Positions 25,778 through 35,404 are shown, counted from the stretch's first letter. The stretch: DNA of 64,000 nucleotides from Snuella sedimenti (GCF_016428595.1 NZ_JAELVQ010000009.1:62001-126000), one strand, 5' to 3'. Program-made: numbers and translations. Notes: generated from the letters alone by a model not told the origin.

Positions 25778-25932
25778 CCAATTTGTGTAACAAAAAAGTA
25801 ATACTATCAACTAACAAATATGATGTTCACTTGAAGAGCTTGTTTAAGCTTTTTTGTTTAATCGAATTCAATCGTTAAATTTAATCAGTCTCTTAATTAT
25901 AATTTCTTCTTTTAAAAGAATTTATTTATATG

Positions 25933-25940
25933 TAGGTTTG
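25933..25940 (+). promoter_or_regulatory. -7 promoter box that decides the TerB/DnaJ start
   Basis: TAGGTTTG matches TAnnTTTG and lies 24 bp before the ATG at 25965. A longer in-frame start at 25854 would place this promoter inside the gene, so the downstream ATG is preferred. Confidence 0.5.
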
Positions 25941-25964
25941 ACGATTAATAAAATTGATACTTAC

Positions 25965-26729
25965 ATGAATTTTTCAAAATGGATAGGCGCCTCTATTGGC
26001 TGGTCGTTTGGTGGTCCTATTGGTGCTATTGTTGGTTTGGCTTTAGGAAGTGTTGTTGATGCTATTGCAAACGGGAAGGATGTTGAAAGCACCACACGTC
26101 AAAGGCGTCGAGTGGATTATGGTACGCAAAGACGGCAGCCACAAACGCAACCCGGTGATTTTGAAGTGAGCCTACTTATTTTGGCTTCTGTCGTTATAAA
26201 GGCTGATGGCAAACAAGACCAACGTGAATTGGATTTTGTACGTCAGCAGTTTGTTAGTATGTATGGGAAAGAACGTGCTAATCGTGCATTTAGATTGTTT
26301 AAGGAGATAAATAAGCAACAGCATATTTCAACGAGGCAGGTGTGTTTACAGATAAAACAGATGATGCAGCACGCATCGCGTTTACAGTTACTACATTTTT
26401 TATTTGGTATAGCCAAGGCCGATGGTTTTGTTACCGATAGTGAATTAAATCAGATTCATACTATTGCCGGTTATTTAGGGATAAGCCATGTCGATTACGA
26501 AAGTATCAAGGCTATGTTTTATGAAAATGCCGATAATGCCTATAAAATTTTGGAGATTGATAAAAGTGCAACGAACGACGACATTAAAAAGGCTTATAGG
26601 AAAATGGCAAAGAAATACCATCCCGATAAGGTTGTTCACTTAGGGGAAGCGCACCAAAAAGGGGCTGAAGAAAAATTTAGACAGGTACAGGATGCTTACG
26701 AGAAGCTACAAAAGGAACGTGGGTTTTAG
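25965..26729 (+). CDS. TerB-like and DnaJ domain protein (DjlA-like)
   Basis: 254 residues from the ATG at 25965. A glycine-rich N-terminal hydrophobic segment ([20 protein letters not shown]) can anchor it to the membrane. The middle (about 60-165) is TerB/DjlA-like ([40 protein letters not shown]). A J domain occupies the C-terminus (about 185-254) with the HPD tripeptide in KYHPDKVV. Co-chaperone that would recruit DnaK to a membrane client. Confidence 0.9.
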   Translation: MNFSKWIGASIGWSFGGPIGAIVGLALGSVVDAIANGKDVESTTRQRRRVDYGTQRRQPQTQPGDFEVSLLILASVVIKADGKQDQRELDFVRQQFVSMYGKERANRAFRLFKEINKQQHISTRQVCLQIKQMMQHASRLQLLHFLFGIAKADGFVTDSELNQIHTIAGYLGISHVDYESIKAMFYENADNAYKILEIDKSATNDDIKKAYRKMAKKYHPDKVVHLGEAHQKGAEEKFRQVQDAYEKLQKERGF

Positions 26730-26847
26730 AATGTTTGAAAAAAGAAAGCCTATCACATTTTTAATCATTGCATGAAACAATTTAAATTTATCAAAAAATA
26801 AGAGGAGACCTTTTCGTGAAATGACCATTAAGTAATAAACAGGTTTA

Positions 26848-27390
26848 ATGAACGATCAAAAAATTTTAGAACTTTTTAAGCAAGGTCAGCGCGAAAAAGC
26901 ATTTAGTAAATTATATGGTTTGTATCCTAAAATTGAAACACTTGTTGTTTCAAAAGGAGGGAGTAAGCAAGATGCGTACGATGTGTTTCAGGAAGCATTA
27001 ATTATACTCAATAGGAATCTTGAAAAATCAGATTTCAAACTTACGGCTTCCTTTTACACCTATTTACATTCCGTATCACGATTTATTTGGAAGGATATCC
27101 AAAAGAAATTTTCCAAACAGGAACTTCATAATTTTAACGAATCAGAGATAGAATACTTTCATAGTATTCTGGAAGAAAAAAAGTATCGGCTTGCAGAGGA
27201 CGCATTTCTCGAATTAGGAGCGCGATGTCAACAGCTTTTACATTTGTTTTATAACAAAGCGATGTCTTTTAAAGTCATTGCTAAAAGCATGGGATTTAAA
27301 TCTGAAAAGATTGCAAAAAACCAAAAGTACAAGTGTTTGCTAAAAGCAAAAGAGATCTTTAAAACTCGTTTAAAAATGATTCAATCTTAA
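26848..27390 (+). CDS. RNA polymerase sigma-70 family factor (ECF-like)
   Basis: 180 residues. Region 2 is recognisable (KQDAYDVFQEALIILNRNLE; ASFYTYLHSVSRFIWKDIQKK), region 4 less so (LELGARCQQLLHLFYNKAMS; FKVIAKSMGFKSEKIAKNQK) but helix-turn-helix shaped. The next gene starts 11 bp downstream and encodes a membrane protein with an anti-sigma-like N-terminus, so the two probably form a signalling pair. Confidence 0.85.
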   Translation: MNDQKILELFKQGQREKAFSKLYGLYPKIETLVVSKGGSKQDAYDVFQEALIILNRNLEKSDFKLTASFYTYLHSVSRFIWKDIQKKFSKQELHNFNESEIEYFHSILEEKKYRLAEDAFLELGARCQQLLHLFYNKAMSFKVIAKSMGFKSEKIAKNQKYKCLLKAKEIFKTRLKMIQS

Positions 27391-27401
27391 TTCGGTACTT
27401 C

Positions 27402-29174
27402 ATGGAAAATCATATTAAAAATATTGAGTCAATAGAAGCGTATTTAAATAAGGCACTTACAGAAAGTGAATCTAAAACTTTTAAAGCGCGCTTGGAAACA
27501 GATCCGGAATTTAAAACCTTTTACAATGAGCATCTTAGTTTTTTAGAAGGGATAAAACGTGTACAGTTAAAGGCGGAAATAATGAAAGCGCGACAATTGT
27601 GTGTACAAACCAAATGGATAAAGAACATTGGGGGGGCTTTTGTGTTAATAATGGTAGTTGTAACTGCTGTTCTAATTCTTAATAAAACCTTGAAGCCTAA
27701 TGATGAGAGGGCGAAGGAAAGTCGCGAAAGTTTGGTGCTGGATACGCTTAAAGTTGAGGGTAAACCTGTTGAGCCAAGTCTGAAAGTAAGTGATACTTTG
27801 GTTATAGAGACTAGTCCAGTTATGAAAGAAACTGTTAAAGAGGCGGTGAAGGCACCTTTAAAAATTGAAACTGCTAAAAATACAGTAACTACTAAAGAGG
27901 TTTTAAAACCGTTGCAAAGAACGCCACAAAGCATATCAATAAATACCGAACGGGATACAACGGTAATTTGTAAGGAAGGTACTAAATTAACGATTAAGGC
28001 AAATTCATTTATTAATGCTCAGGGGCTTCCCATAAAAGGTGTGGTTGATCTTGAGGTTACCGAATTTTATAAATTGGAAGATATGCTTTTGGCAAATTTA
28101 TCTACAACTTCCAAGGGGAAACTATTGGAGACAGGAGGTATGTTATATATTGAAGCCAAAAAAGCTAATGCTAAATTGGTATTAAAAAAGAATGCTAATA
28201 TGGAAATAGCATTTCCTACACAAAATAAAAAAGCGGGTATGCAACTATTTTCTGGGGAATGGCAGGATGGACATATAAATTGGGAGCTTCAAAAAGAACA
28301 GGATATTATTGTGGAGGATATTGAGGTTGAAGAAAATATTGAGGTTCCCTATGCAGTTGTGGAGCAAGTTCCCGTTTTCCCAGGCTGTGAAGAAGGTGAT
28401 AGATTACAACAAAAGGCTTGTACAAGTGAGGCCATTGTAAAGTTTGTTCGGGAAAATTTTAATACGGGTATAGCTGAAGAATTTGGTTTGCAGGGTAGGC
28501 AACGCATAAATATACTTTTTAAAATAGATAAAAATGGGAGTGTGCAATCGGTACAATCTAGGGCAAATCACCTGGTCTTGGAAGAAGAAGTTGAAAGGGT
28601 AATGGGATTGTTACCAAAATTTCAGCCTGGCAAACAGCGAGACAAACCTGTTACCGTTCCCTATTCGTTGCCATTTATTTTTGAAACAGAAGGTTCACAA
28701 ATTATTCCGGAAAGAAGAATCAGAAAACTGAATACTGATTCGGTGACTGTGGCATATATCGAAAAGCGCCTGAAAGATAAAGGGAACGACAATCTTAGCG
28801 GAAGAACTGCTATAAGCTATGTTATGGCTACTACACAATTGGGTTGGATTAACTGCGATCGGTTTGTTAAAGGAAGTGCCAATAGTATACGTTATAGGTT
28901 TAAAGTTAAGGATGGAAATGGCAGGGCAAAAGTAAGTCTGTTATTCAAATCCTTAAATGCTATTTTGCCGGGGTCTATGGTAAATGGGAGTTTTGATTTT
29001 GGAACCGTAGCTAAGAACCAAGATGTAAGCCTTGTGGCTATTAAAAAACAAAACGGGAAGCTATTCTTGGATATTATAGAAACAACAACAGTAGAGAATC
29101 CAGATATAAACTTTAATTTTAAGGAGGTAACGGTTGAGGAGCTTAGACAGGCGTTGAGAAAACTAAACAGGTGA
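27402..29174 (+). CDS. Anti-sigma-like membrane protein with TonB C-terminal domain
   Basis: 590 residues, multi-domain. The acidic N-terminus (EAYLNKALTESESKTFKARL, then DPEFKTFYNEH) looks like the cytoplasmic part of Bacteroidota anti-sigma factors, without a zinc motif. One membrane helix lies at about 74-94. A periplasmic beta domain at about 180-290 (EGTKLTIKANSFINAQGLPI) resembles ZU5/carboxypeptidase-regulatory-like folds. From about 318 to 435 there is a TonB C-terminal-like domain with the Bacteroidota VPVFPGCEEG motif (about 322). The last 150 residues match nothing I know. The combination suggests envelope sensing coupled to the sigma factor; not proven. Confidence 0.75.
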   Translation: MENHIKNIESIEAYLNKALTESESKTFKARLETDPEFKTFYNEHLSFLEGIKRVQLKAEIMKARQLCVQTKWIKNIGGAFVLIMVVVTAVLILNKTLKPNDERAKESRESLVLDTLKVEGKPVEPSLKVSDTLVIETSPVMKETVKEAVKAPLKIETAKNTVTTKEVLKPLQRTPQSISINTERDTTVICKEGTKLTIKANSFINAQGLPIKGVVDLEVTEFYKLEDMLLANLSTTSKGKLLETGGMLYIEAKKANAKLVLKKNANMEIAFPTQNKKAGMQLFSGEWQDGHINWELQKEQDIIVEDIEVEENIEVPYAVVEQVPVFPGCEEGDRLQQKACTSEAIVKFVRENFNTGIAEEFGLQGRQRINILFKIDKNGSVQSVQSRANHLVLEEEVERVMGLLPKFQPGKQRDKPVTVPYSLPFIFETEGSQIIPERRIRKLNTDSVTVAYIEKRLKDKGNDNLSGRTAISYVMATTQLGWINCDRFVKGSANSIRYRFKVKDGNGRAKVSLLFKSLNAILPGSMVNGSFDFGTVAKNQDVSLVAIKKQNGKLFLDIIETTTVENPDINFNFKEVTVEELRQALRKLNR

Positions 29175-29216
29175 TAAAAGTTGATACTGTAAATTCAAAT
29201 GGGCTTGTTTAAAGAA

Positions 29217-29262
29217 TAAAAGTGCTATTTCATGTTAAACACAATATGAAATAGCACTTTAT
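29217..29262. terminator. Bidirectional terminator
   Basis: Long stem: AAAGTGCTATTTCAT (about 29218-29232) pairs with ATGAAATAGCACTTT (29246-29260), with A/T-rich flanks. Lies between the convergent TonB-like gene and the small secreted protein gene. Confidence 0.85.
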
Positions 29263-29276
29263 TTGGTGTAAAGTAA

Positions 29277-29537
29277 TTATTTACTAGGAAATGCTTGTAC
29301 ACTAGTGTATACTTTATCATTTTTTCCTTTGGAAAAGATGTATACTAGCTTTTCTTCAGAATTAAGATAAACAGATTTTAAATCCCAACCTTCACTTTTA
29401 GAAGCTTCGATCAAGCACTTACGTACATCTGGATTGTTTAAATCTAAGTTGTTTATTCTTGTTACATCGTCAGCACTAACTTTAACCGAAAGCAATAGCG
29501 CGATTGCTAAAGGTAATAATTGTAATTTTCTTTTCAT
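29277..29537 (-). CDS. Small secreted hypothetical protein
   Basis: 86 residues with a clear signal peptide (MKRKLQLLPLAIALLLS, cleavage probably after KVSA). The mature part (about 64 residues; NPDVRKCLIEASKSEGWDL, KLVYIFSKGKNDKVYTS) has one Cys and no recognised domain. Single gene flanked by the bidirectional terminator and the S66 peptidase gene. Probably real because of the signal peptide and good coding pattern; function unknown. Confidence 0.7.
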   Translation of the reverse strand: MKRKLQLLPLAIALLLSVKVSADDVTRINNLDLNNPDVRKCLIEASKSEGWDLKSVYLNSEEKLVYIFSKGKNDKVYTSVQAFPSK

Positions 29538-29591
29538 TTGGAGACTTTTTAATAGTTATTACTAAATTAGTGCCCAATTATAATACATTTT

Positions 29592-30614
29592 TTAGTTATT
29601 CCTAAAAAAAATAGTTGACTGCCCGTTATTTACGGTTAAATCGACGGTACGCCCCAAAATCAAAGCACGATTGTCCTTTTCATGCCCGGCTGGCATATTG
29701 AAGGCAATAGGGAAATCGTAATCGGCTAACGCATCTAAAATTAATTGTTCAATGCTTGTTCCCCATAGCGTTGTGTTCTTGCGTAGTTTGGTCATGTTGC
29801 CCACAATCACCCCTTTGCATTGGTCGAAATAACCGGCGCGTTTTAAGCTTTGCAGCATCCGGTCTATGTGGTATTTATATTCACCAATTTCTTCAATAAA
29901 CAAAATTTTTCCAGAAGTGTCAATACTGGTGTTAGAGCCCAGCATTGTATGCAATATCGTTAGGTTGCCTCCAACAAGGGAGGCAGAAGCTGTCCCTTGT
30001 CTGTTATATTTTGATCCTTCTAAGGTGTAGGACAACGGTTTGCCAAAAATGGCAGCTTTAAATGATGAAATGCTTTCTTTAATAGTGCTGGTATCATCTT
30101 GCAAACTGGTACACATTATAGCATGTAAGCTTTCAAAGCCTTCATTGTGAATTTGATTATGAAGGGCTGTAATGTCTGAATATCCAATAATCCATTTTGG
30201 GTTTTCCTTAAACTTTGTCCAATTAAGTCGATCTAAAATTCTAACTGTGCCATAACCCCCTCTGGCACACCAAATAGCTCTTATGTTAGGGTCATCTAAG
30301 GCCTTTTGTAGGTCTTCACACCGCTCATCATCAGTGCCCGCAAAATGGTTAGCTTGGTTAAAAACATGTTCTCCTACAATAGGATGCAGCCCCCAACTTT
30401 TCAGTAAATTTTTGGCTTGTTCAATTTCTTTAGTGCGGTTTTTTAAAATTCCTGAAGGCGCTACAATGGCAACGGTATCTCCTGCTTCTAAATATGGTGG
30501 TTGTATCAAAGTGTTTGTGTGTTTTGGTGATGCTGTGTTTTGTCCTATAATGGTTTTAATTCCGAAGAAAAAAACAGTACAAATCAAGGTTATTATTAGT
30601 GGTTTTCCAGACAT
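29592..30614 (-). CDS. S66 family LD-carboxypeptidase
   Basis: Serine peptidase that cleaves the L,D bond before the terminal D-Ala of murein tetrapeptides during wall recycling. 340 residues from ATG at 30614 (an ATG at 30629 would add five residues). The N-terminal hydrophobic segment (LIITLICTVFFFGI) acts as signal or anchor. Catalytic features: nucleophile Ser in IGYSDITALH, Glu in LFIEEIGEYKYHIDRML, His in MPAGHEKDNRA; also CARGGYGTVRILD before the nucleophile. The exported N-terminus is unusual compared with cytosolic LdcA. Confidence 0.9.
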   Translation of the reverse strand: MSGKPLIITLICTVFFFGIKTIIGQNTASPKHTNTLIQPPYLEAGDTVAIVAPSGILKNRTKEIEQAKNLLKSWGLHPIVGEHVFNQANHFAGTDDERCEDLQKALDDPNIRAIWCARGGYGTVRILDRLNWTKFKENPKWIIGYSDITALHNQIHNEGFESLHAIMCTSLQDDTSTIKESISSFKAAIFGKPLSYTLEGSKYNRQGTASASLVGGNLTILHTMLGSNTSIDTSGKILFIEEIGEYKYHIDRMLQSLKRAGYFDQCKGVIVGNMTKLRKNTTLWGTSIEQLILDALADYDFPIAFNMPAGHEKDNRALILGRTVDLTVNNGQSTIFFRNN

Positions 30615-30821
30615 AATGTAAATGTACATTTTTTTTACACTTTTAAATTTAATAATTATTAAAATAAAGACGTGTGTAAACGCTTCGTTTCCGAATGATA
30701 GTTTTTAAAGCATCTGTTAAAAAAGGGATGTTTAAAATTTATAAATACTCGTTTCTAATTAGCTGTCAAAATGTGTACTTTTACGGCTTTAAACAAATTA
30801 AGTTAGACGTATTTTGTTTCC

Positions 30822-30866
30822 TCGAGCGCAGTCGAGAGGTGTTTTTTAGGTCTCGACTGCGCTCGA
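30822..30866. repeat. GC-rich hairpin upstream of metG
   Basis: Perfect 16-bp inverted repeat TCGAGCGCAGTCGAGA (30822-30837) / TCTCGACTGCGCTCGA (30851-30866), with a 13-bp loop, in otherwise AT-rich DNA 21 bp before the metG start. It resembles a REP-like sequence I associate with flavobacterial intergenic regions. Confidence 0.7.
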
Positions 30867-30887
30867 CCTGACATTATAAAGTAAAAA

Positions 30888-32954
30888 ATGAATAAACCAA
30901 AACGATATACAATTACTACAGCATTGCCTTATACCAATGGGCCTATCCATATTGGTCATTTGGCAGGTGTTTATGTGCCAGCAGATATTTATGTGCGCTA
31001 CCTAAGGTTAACAGGGAACGATGTGGCTTTTATAGGAGGAAGTGACGAGCATGGAGTGCCTATTACCATTAAGGCTAAGAAGGAAGGTGTAAGCCCTCAG
31101 GATATAGTAGATAAGTACCATGCTATTATTAAAAAATCTTTTGAAGATTTTGGGATTACCTATGATAATTACTCTCGTACATCGGCACCAATTCATCATG
31201 AAACAGCTTCCGATTTTTTTAAGACATTATACGATAAAGGAGAATTTATTGAAGAAACTACCGAGCAACTTTTTGACGAGCAGGCAAGTCAGTTTCTGGC
31301 CGATCGTTTTGTTACGGGAACTTGTCCGAAGTGTGGCAATGAGGAGGCTTATGGCGATCAGTGTGAAACCTGTGGAACAAGTTTGAACGCTACTGATTTA
31401 ATTAATCCGAAATCTGCGTTAACAGGGAATGTGCCAACCCTAAAGCAAACCAAACATTGGTTTTTACCTTTAGACAAGCATGAGGCTTTTTTAAGGGAAT
31501 GGATATTAAAAGGACATAAAAAAGATTGGAAGCCTAATGTTTATGGTCAGGTGAAATCATGGATTGATGATGGATTGCGACCTCGCGCCGTAACGCGTGA
31601 TTTGGACTGGGGGATACCTGTTCCGGTTGCCGGGGGAGAAGGTAAAGTGTTATACGTTTGGTTTGATGCTCCTATTGGGTATATCTCATCAACTAAAGAA
31701 TGGGCAGACCGAGAAGGTAAGGATTGGGAGCTGTATTGGAAAGATAAAGATACCAAGTTGGTGCACTTTATAGGAAAAGATAATATTGTATTCCATTGTA
31801 TTATTTTCCCAGCAATGCTAAAAGCAGAAGGGAGTTATATTTTGCCTGATAATGTGCCTGCCAATGAATTTTTAAATTTGGAGGGGAATAAGCTTTCTAC
31901 GTCTAAAAATTGGGCGGTTTGGTTGCACGAATATTTAGAAGAATTTCCGGGTCAACAAGATGTTTTGCGTTACGTTTTAACGGCCAATGCTCCAGAAACT
32001 AAGGATAATGATTTCACATGGAAGGACTTTCAAGCGAGAAACAATAATGAATTGGTTGCTGTTTTTGGGAATTTTATCAATCGTGTGGTGGTGTTGACCA
32101 ATAAATATTATAAAGGTGTTGTGCCTGCTGCGGATGAGTTGTCACAAGTAGATGCAGAAACCTTGGCGGCTGTAAAAGCCTACCCCGATGTTATTTCAAG
32201 CTCTATTGAACGTTATCGCTTTAGGGAAGCTGGACAAGAATTAATGAACTTGGCACGCCTTGGGAATAAGTATCTTGCAGATGAAGAACCTTGGAAAGTA
32301 ATAAAAATAGACGAAACTCGTACCCAAACTATAATGTATGTGGCGCTTCAAATAGCATCTGCCCTAGCAACTTTAAGTGAGCCGTTTTTACCATTTACAT
32401 CAAACAAGCTGAAAGATATCCTCAATATCGGTTTGAGTTTAGGAGAGAATACTTGGGGTGATATTTCATCTAAAGACATATTATTGCCTTCAGGGCATCA
32501 AATAGGGAAAGCAGAATTGTTGTTCTCTAAAATTGAAGATGAGACCATTCAAAAGCAATTGGATAAATTAGAAGCCAGTAAAAAAGCTAACGAAGCGGCC
32601 AATAAAATAGTGGAACCACAAAAAGAGACGATCACTTTTGACGATTTTACAAAGTTGGATATTCGTGTGGGAACCATTCTGGAAGCTCAAAAAATGCCAA
32701 AGGCTAAAAAATTGCTTGTTTTAAAGGTCGATACGGGAATTGATGTGCGTACCATTGTATCGGGTATTGCCGAAAGCTTTACAGCCGAAGAAGTAGTGGG
32801 TAAAAAAGTAACTGTTTTGGTTAACTTGGCACCCAGAGCACTTCGTGGTGTAGAGAGTGAAGGTATGATTTTAATGACTGAAAGCACCGATGGCAAATTG
32901 GTGTTTGTAAATCCAGATGATGCATCCGTTGCAAACGGTTTGCAGATAAGTTAG
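30888..32954 (+). CDS. metG: Methionine--tRNA ligase
   Basis: Class I synthetase charging initiator and elongator tRNA-Met. Length 688. HIGH motif in [10 protein letters not shown] (about 18-24), zinc-binding [18 protein letters not shown] (about 146-163), KMSKS-equivalent [12 protein letters not shown], anticodon-binding helices, and a C-terminal tRNA-binding/dimerisation domain ([18 protein letters not shown], about 585-688). Full-length, no damage. A GC-rich hairpin lies just upstream. Confidence 0.97.
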   Translation: MNKPKRYTITTALPYTNGPIHIGHLAGVYVPADIYVRYLRLTGNDVAFIGGSDEHGVPITIKAKKEGVSPQDIVDKYHAIIKKSFEDFGITYDNYSRTSAPIHHETASDFFKTLYDKGEFIEETTEQLFDEQASQFLADRFVTGTCPKCGNEEAYGDQCETCGTSLNATDLINPKSALTGNVPTLKQTKHWFLPLDKHEAFLREWILKGHKKDWKPNVYGQVKSWIDDGLRPRAVTRDLDWGIPVPVAGGEGKVLYVWFDAPIGYISSTKEWADREGKDWELYWKDKDTKLVHFIGKDNIVFHCIIFPAMLKAEGSYILPDNVPANEFLNLEGNKLSTSKNWAVWLHEYLEEFPGQQDVLRYVLTANAPETKDNDFTWKDFQARNNNELVAVFGNFINRVVVLTNKYYKGVVPAADELSQVDAETLAAVKAYPDVISSSIERYRFREAGQELMNLARLGNKYLADEEPWKVIKIDETRTQTIMYVALQIASALATLSEPFLPFTSNKLKDILNIGLSLGENTWGDISSKDILLPSGHQIGKAELLFSKIEDETIQKQLDKLEASKKANEAANKIVEPQKETITFDDFTKLDIRVGTILEAQKMPKAKKLLVLKVDTGIDVRTIVSGIAESFTAEEVVGKKVTVLVNLAPRALRGVESEGMILMTESTDGKLVFVNPDDASVANGLQIS

Positions 32955-33034
32955 TGAATTTGTTTCTGTGGTTGTGGTGAAGCAACGCATAATGTTTTTT
33001 GTAATGTTATGTATTGCTTGAAGACTAAGGCTAC

Positions 33035-33172
33035 ATGAAAAAAATATTTACCGAGTTTTCTACTAATGCCATCCTAAAAGTTGGGAATGAATCGCTTTTG
33101 GAGTCTTACGGAATACCTAAACAGTTAGATTTATTTACATTTATTAGGACGAACGATTTCTTGAAATTTTGA
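33035..33172 (+). CDS. Possible small ORF between metG and ferritin
   Basis: A 45-codon frame starting ATG AAA AAA and ending in TGA, with a peptide resembling no family I know (MKKIFTEFSTNAILKVG..., NDFLKF at the end). It has no signal peptide and no convincing promoter. It fills the only space in the 284-bp gap 32955-33238. Weakly supported; could be chance. Confidence 0.2.
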   Translation: MKKIFTEFSTNAILKVGNESLLESYGIPKQLDLFTFIRTNDFLKF

Positions 33173-33213
33173 TAAATAATATACTATTGATTTGTATGAA
33201 AAGTAAAGAAAAC

Positions 33214-33221
33214 TGTAACTT
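33214..33221 (+). promoter_or_regulatory. Probable -7 box of the ferritin gene
   Basis: TAACTTTA, one mismatch from TAnnTTTG, 17 bp upstream of the ferritin ATG. Confidence 0.35.
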
Positions 33222-33238
33222 TACAAAAAAGCCATATT

Positions 33239-33757
33239 ATGTTATCAAAAAATATAGAAACAGCACTTAATAATCAAATAAAAATAGAAGCAGAGTCTTC
33301 ACAAATATATCTTGCAATGGCGTGCTGGGCTGAAATAAAAGGGCTTGAAGGCATTGCAAATTTTATGTACAAACAATCCGATGAAGAGCGTGATCATATG
33401 CTTAAGTTGGTTAAGTTTGTAAACGAACGTGGAGGACATGCTCAAATCTATGCTTTAAAAGCACCTAACGTAATGTTTAAATCGTTTAAAGAAATGTTTC
33501 AAAAGCTTTTTGAACATGAAGTCTTTGTTTCGGAGAGCATTAATGAGTTGGTTCATGTTTCCTTACAGGAAAAGGATTATGCAACGCATAACTTTTTACA
33601 GTGGTACGTTTCGGAACAAATTGAAGAAGAAGCGATGGCGCGTACTATTTTAGATAAAATAAACCTCATTGGAGACGACAAGGGTGGTTTGTACTTATTT
33701 GACAGGGACATCCAGACCTTAACAGTAAATACGGCCTCTACAAATGGTTCGGAATAA
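33239..33757 (+). CDS. Ferritin (non-heme iron storage)
   Basis: 24-meric iron-storage protein, 172 residues. Ferroxidase ligands are visible: Glu in IEAESSQIYLAMACW (about 17), the ExxH pair in SDEERDHMLKLV (about 50-53), Glu in FEHEVFVSESI, and EQIEEEAMAR near 125-134. No heme-ligating Met pattern of bacterioferritin. It probably buffers the iron taken up by the feoAB system at 52-54 kb. Confidence 0.93.
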   Translation: MLSKNIETALNNQIKIEAESSQIYLAMACWAEIKGLEGIANFMYKQSDEERDHMLKLVKFVNERGGHAQIYALKAPNVMFKSFKEMFQKLFEHEVFVSESINELVHVSLQEKDYATHNFLQWYVSEQIEEEAMARTILDKINLIGDDKGGLYLFDRDIQTLTVNTASTNGSE

Positions 33758-33796
33758 ATTTAACACTTAACCTTATTTAGATTTAATAAAAATAAC

Positions 33797-33804
33797 TATT
33801 TTTG
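33797..33804 (+). promoter_or_regulatory. -7 promoter box of the small Cys-rich gene
   Basis: TATTTTTG matches TAnnTTTG; the TTG start codon of the small gene is 29 bp downstream. Confidence 0.45.
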
Positions 33805-33833
33805 CCCGAAAGTAATTTTTTTATTAAAATCTC

Positions 33834-33995
33834 TTGGGCAAAAAGAAACAAAAAAAAGCAGTAAAAAAACTTGAAAAGGAAGGAATCGTAATTCCTAAGA
33901 AAGTAAAGAGTAGTTGCTGTAAGAAATTCAAAAAAGGCGAGAACAAACGCTGTAAAAAGTGCCCGTGCTACGACTTGCTTAAAAAAGTGGCTTAG
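33834..33995 (+). CDS. Small basic Cys-rich protein (UUG start)
   Basis: 53-residue protein read from TTG at 33834 to TAG. About a third of its residues are Lys. After a basic helix (KKLEKEGIVIPKKVK) come clustered cysteines SSCCKKFKKGENKRCKKCPC, a likely small metal- or nucleic-acid-binding knuckle, then YDLLKKVA. There is no ATG in the frame, but the promoter box and the Cys pattern support translation. I recall similar short proteins in flavobacterial genomes, without a function. Lies between ferritin and a lipoprotein gene. Confidence 0.65.
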   Translation: MGKKKQKKAVKKLEKEGIVIPKKVKSSCCKKFKKGENKRCKKCPCYDLLKKVA

Positions 33996-34134
33996 AGATT
34001 TTCACCAATTAGTATAGGTTTACATAATCAATAAAAGTTGTTGGTTATAATTTTTTAGCTGTTTTAAATGTTGTTTTTTTAAGAGTTAAAAAATCCTTAG
34101 CGTCTTATTTTTCGTATATTAACTGTAACTAAAA

Positions 34135-34617
34135 ATGATAAAATTTATGAAACAAATACTCATGTTATTCATTGTGGGGTGCTTGGTATCTTGTGGTGCC
34201 TCAAAAACCGTTAGGGATTCTAAAAAAGTTATGAAAGGCAATTGGACGTTAAATTCAATTGGTTATAGTGAAAAAGGAACATATAATGTCACGTTACTTA
34301 ATGATGTTTCTAAAGCATGCTTTGAGGGGAGTACATGGCAGTTTGTGCCTAACAATAATACAGGCATTTATACTATCAATACTTCAGGTTGTGAAACGGG
34401 CGACCGAAACTTTATTTTTACCATTCAGGAAATCGACTCGCAAACGGGGCTTTATGATTTCTTATTAAAGCCAACCAATGAAAAGCACAAGTCGGAAACC
34501 AATCAAGGTTTTAGGTTGCGCTTAGCCTCATTGTCAGATACAATTATGCAATGGCAACAAACCGTATCTGTTGATGGAAAACCGTTTACAATTACTATGA
34601 ACTTTACAAAAATTTAA
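34135..34617 (+). CDS. Lipocalin-like hypothetical lipoprotein
   Basis: 160 residues with a lipoprotein signal (lipobox CLVSC, Cys 20; a second ATG at 34147 is possible). The mature part starts with MKGNWTLNSIGY, a pattern seen in flavobacterial lipocalin-like/META-type lipoproteins, then beta-strands ending in VSVDGKPFTITMNFTKI. Twenty bp upstream of an OmpA-family lipoprotein gene, so the two are probably co-transcribed. Confidence 0.75.
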   Translation: MIKFMKQILMLFIVGCLVSCGASKTVRDSKKVMKGNWTLNSIGYSEKGTYNVTLLNDVSKACFEGSTWQFVPNNNTGIYTINTSGCETGDRNFIFTIQEIDSQTGLYDFLLKPTNEKHKSETNQGFRLRLASLSDTIMQWQQTVSVDGKPFTITMNFTKI

Positions 34618-34637
34618 ATCAATAATTATTAGATGCT

Positions 34638-35342
34638 ATGAGAAAATTATTAAAAAACATAGGAGTATTACTTTTTGCTACCCTATTGGCAGTGAGCTTT
34701 GTTAACTGTAAAGCAATTCAGAATGCAAACAATGCACAAAAAGGGGGTGTTATAGGTGCCACAGGAGGAGCTGTCTTAGGTGCTATTATAGGGAATAATG
34801 TTGGTAAAGGCGGTAATGGCGAATTGGGAGCTGTTATTGGAGGTGTTGTAGGAGGAACCGCAGGTGTACTTATTGGAAAGAAAATGGACAAGCAGGCACA
34901 ACAAATAGAAGAAGAAATTCCAGGAGCACAAGTTGAACGGGTTGATAATGGTATTGTTGTAACCTTCGATGAAAATAGCGGTGTCTACTTCGATACCAAT
35001 AAGTATAATATTAATGGGGCTTCGCAAGCAACACTAAATAAGCTTATAGGTGTTTTTAAGGAATATCCAGACACCAATCTTTTAGTCGTAGGACATACCG
35101 ATAGTACTGGATCAGAAGATTACAATATGACGCTTTCTAAAAATCGTGCTTATGCTGTTACAAATTATCTTACACAGAATGGTATAGGCCAAGGACGATT
35201 AACCACCAATTGGTTTGGAGAAACACAACCTTTGCACGATAATGCTACTGCAGAGGGACGTGCAAAGAACAGGCGTGTTAACATAGCTATCTTGCCAAAT
35301 GAGAAAATGATTGAAGATGCTAAGGTAGAAGCAGGCAATTAA
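34638..35342 (+). CDS. OmpA-family lipoprotein with glycine zipper
   Basis: 234 residues. Lipoprotein-type signal (VSFVNC, Cys 25), then a glycine-zipper membrane segment (GGVIGATGGAVLGAIIGNNV; GAVIGGVVGGTAGVLIG, about 36-80), and an OmpA peptidoglycan-binding domain (about 110-230) with VGHTDSTGSEDYNMTLSKNR and GRAKNRRVNI containing the D and R residues that hold meso-DAP. It anchors the outer membrane to the wall. A strong terminator follows. Confidence 0.93.
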   Translation: MRKLLKNIGVLLFATLLAVSFVNCKAIQNANNAQKGGVIGATGGAVLGAIIGNNVGKGGNGELGAVIGGVVGGTAGVLIGKKMDKQAQQIEEEIPGAQVERVDNGIVVTFDENSGVYFDTNKYNINGASQATLNKLIGVFKEYPDTNLLVVGHTDSTGSEDYNMTLSKNRAYAVTNYLTQNGIGQGRLTTNWFGETQPLHDNATAEGRAKNRRVNIAILPNEKMIEDAKVEAGN

Positions 35343-35364
35343 ATTCTAAATTAAATTTGTGTAC

Positions 35365-35404
35365 ATCTCGTTTTCAATGTTATTTTGAAAACGAGATTTT
35401 TTTT
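35365..35404 (+). terminator. Terminator after the OmpA gene
   Basis: Perfect 12-bp stem ATCTCGTTTTCA (35365-35376) / TGAAAACGAGAT (35386-35397), followed by seven T. Confidence 0.9.

Noticed and set aside
26811-26847. Third copy of repeat R2 before the second sigma gene
   Set aside because: Only GTGAAATGACCATTAA-like similarity is seen, too short to distinguish from chance in AT-rich DNA.
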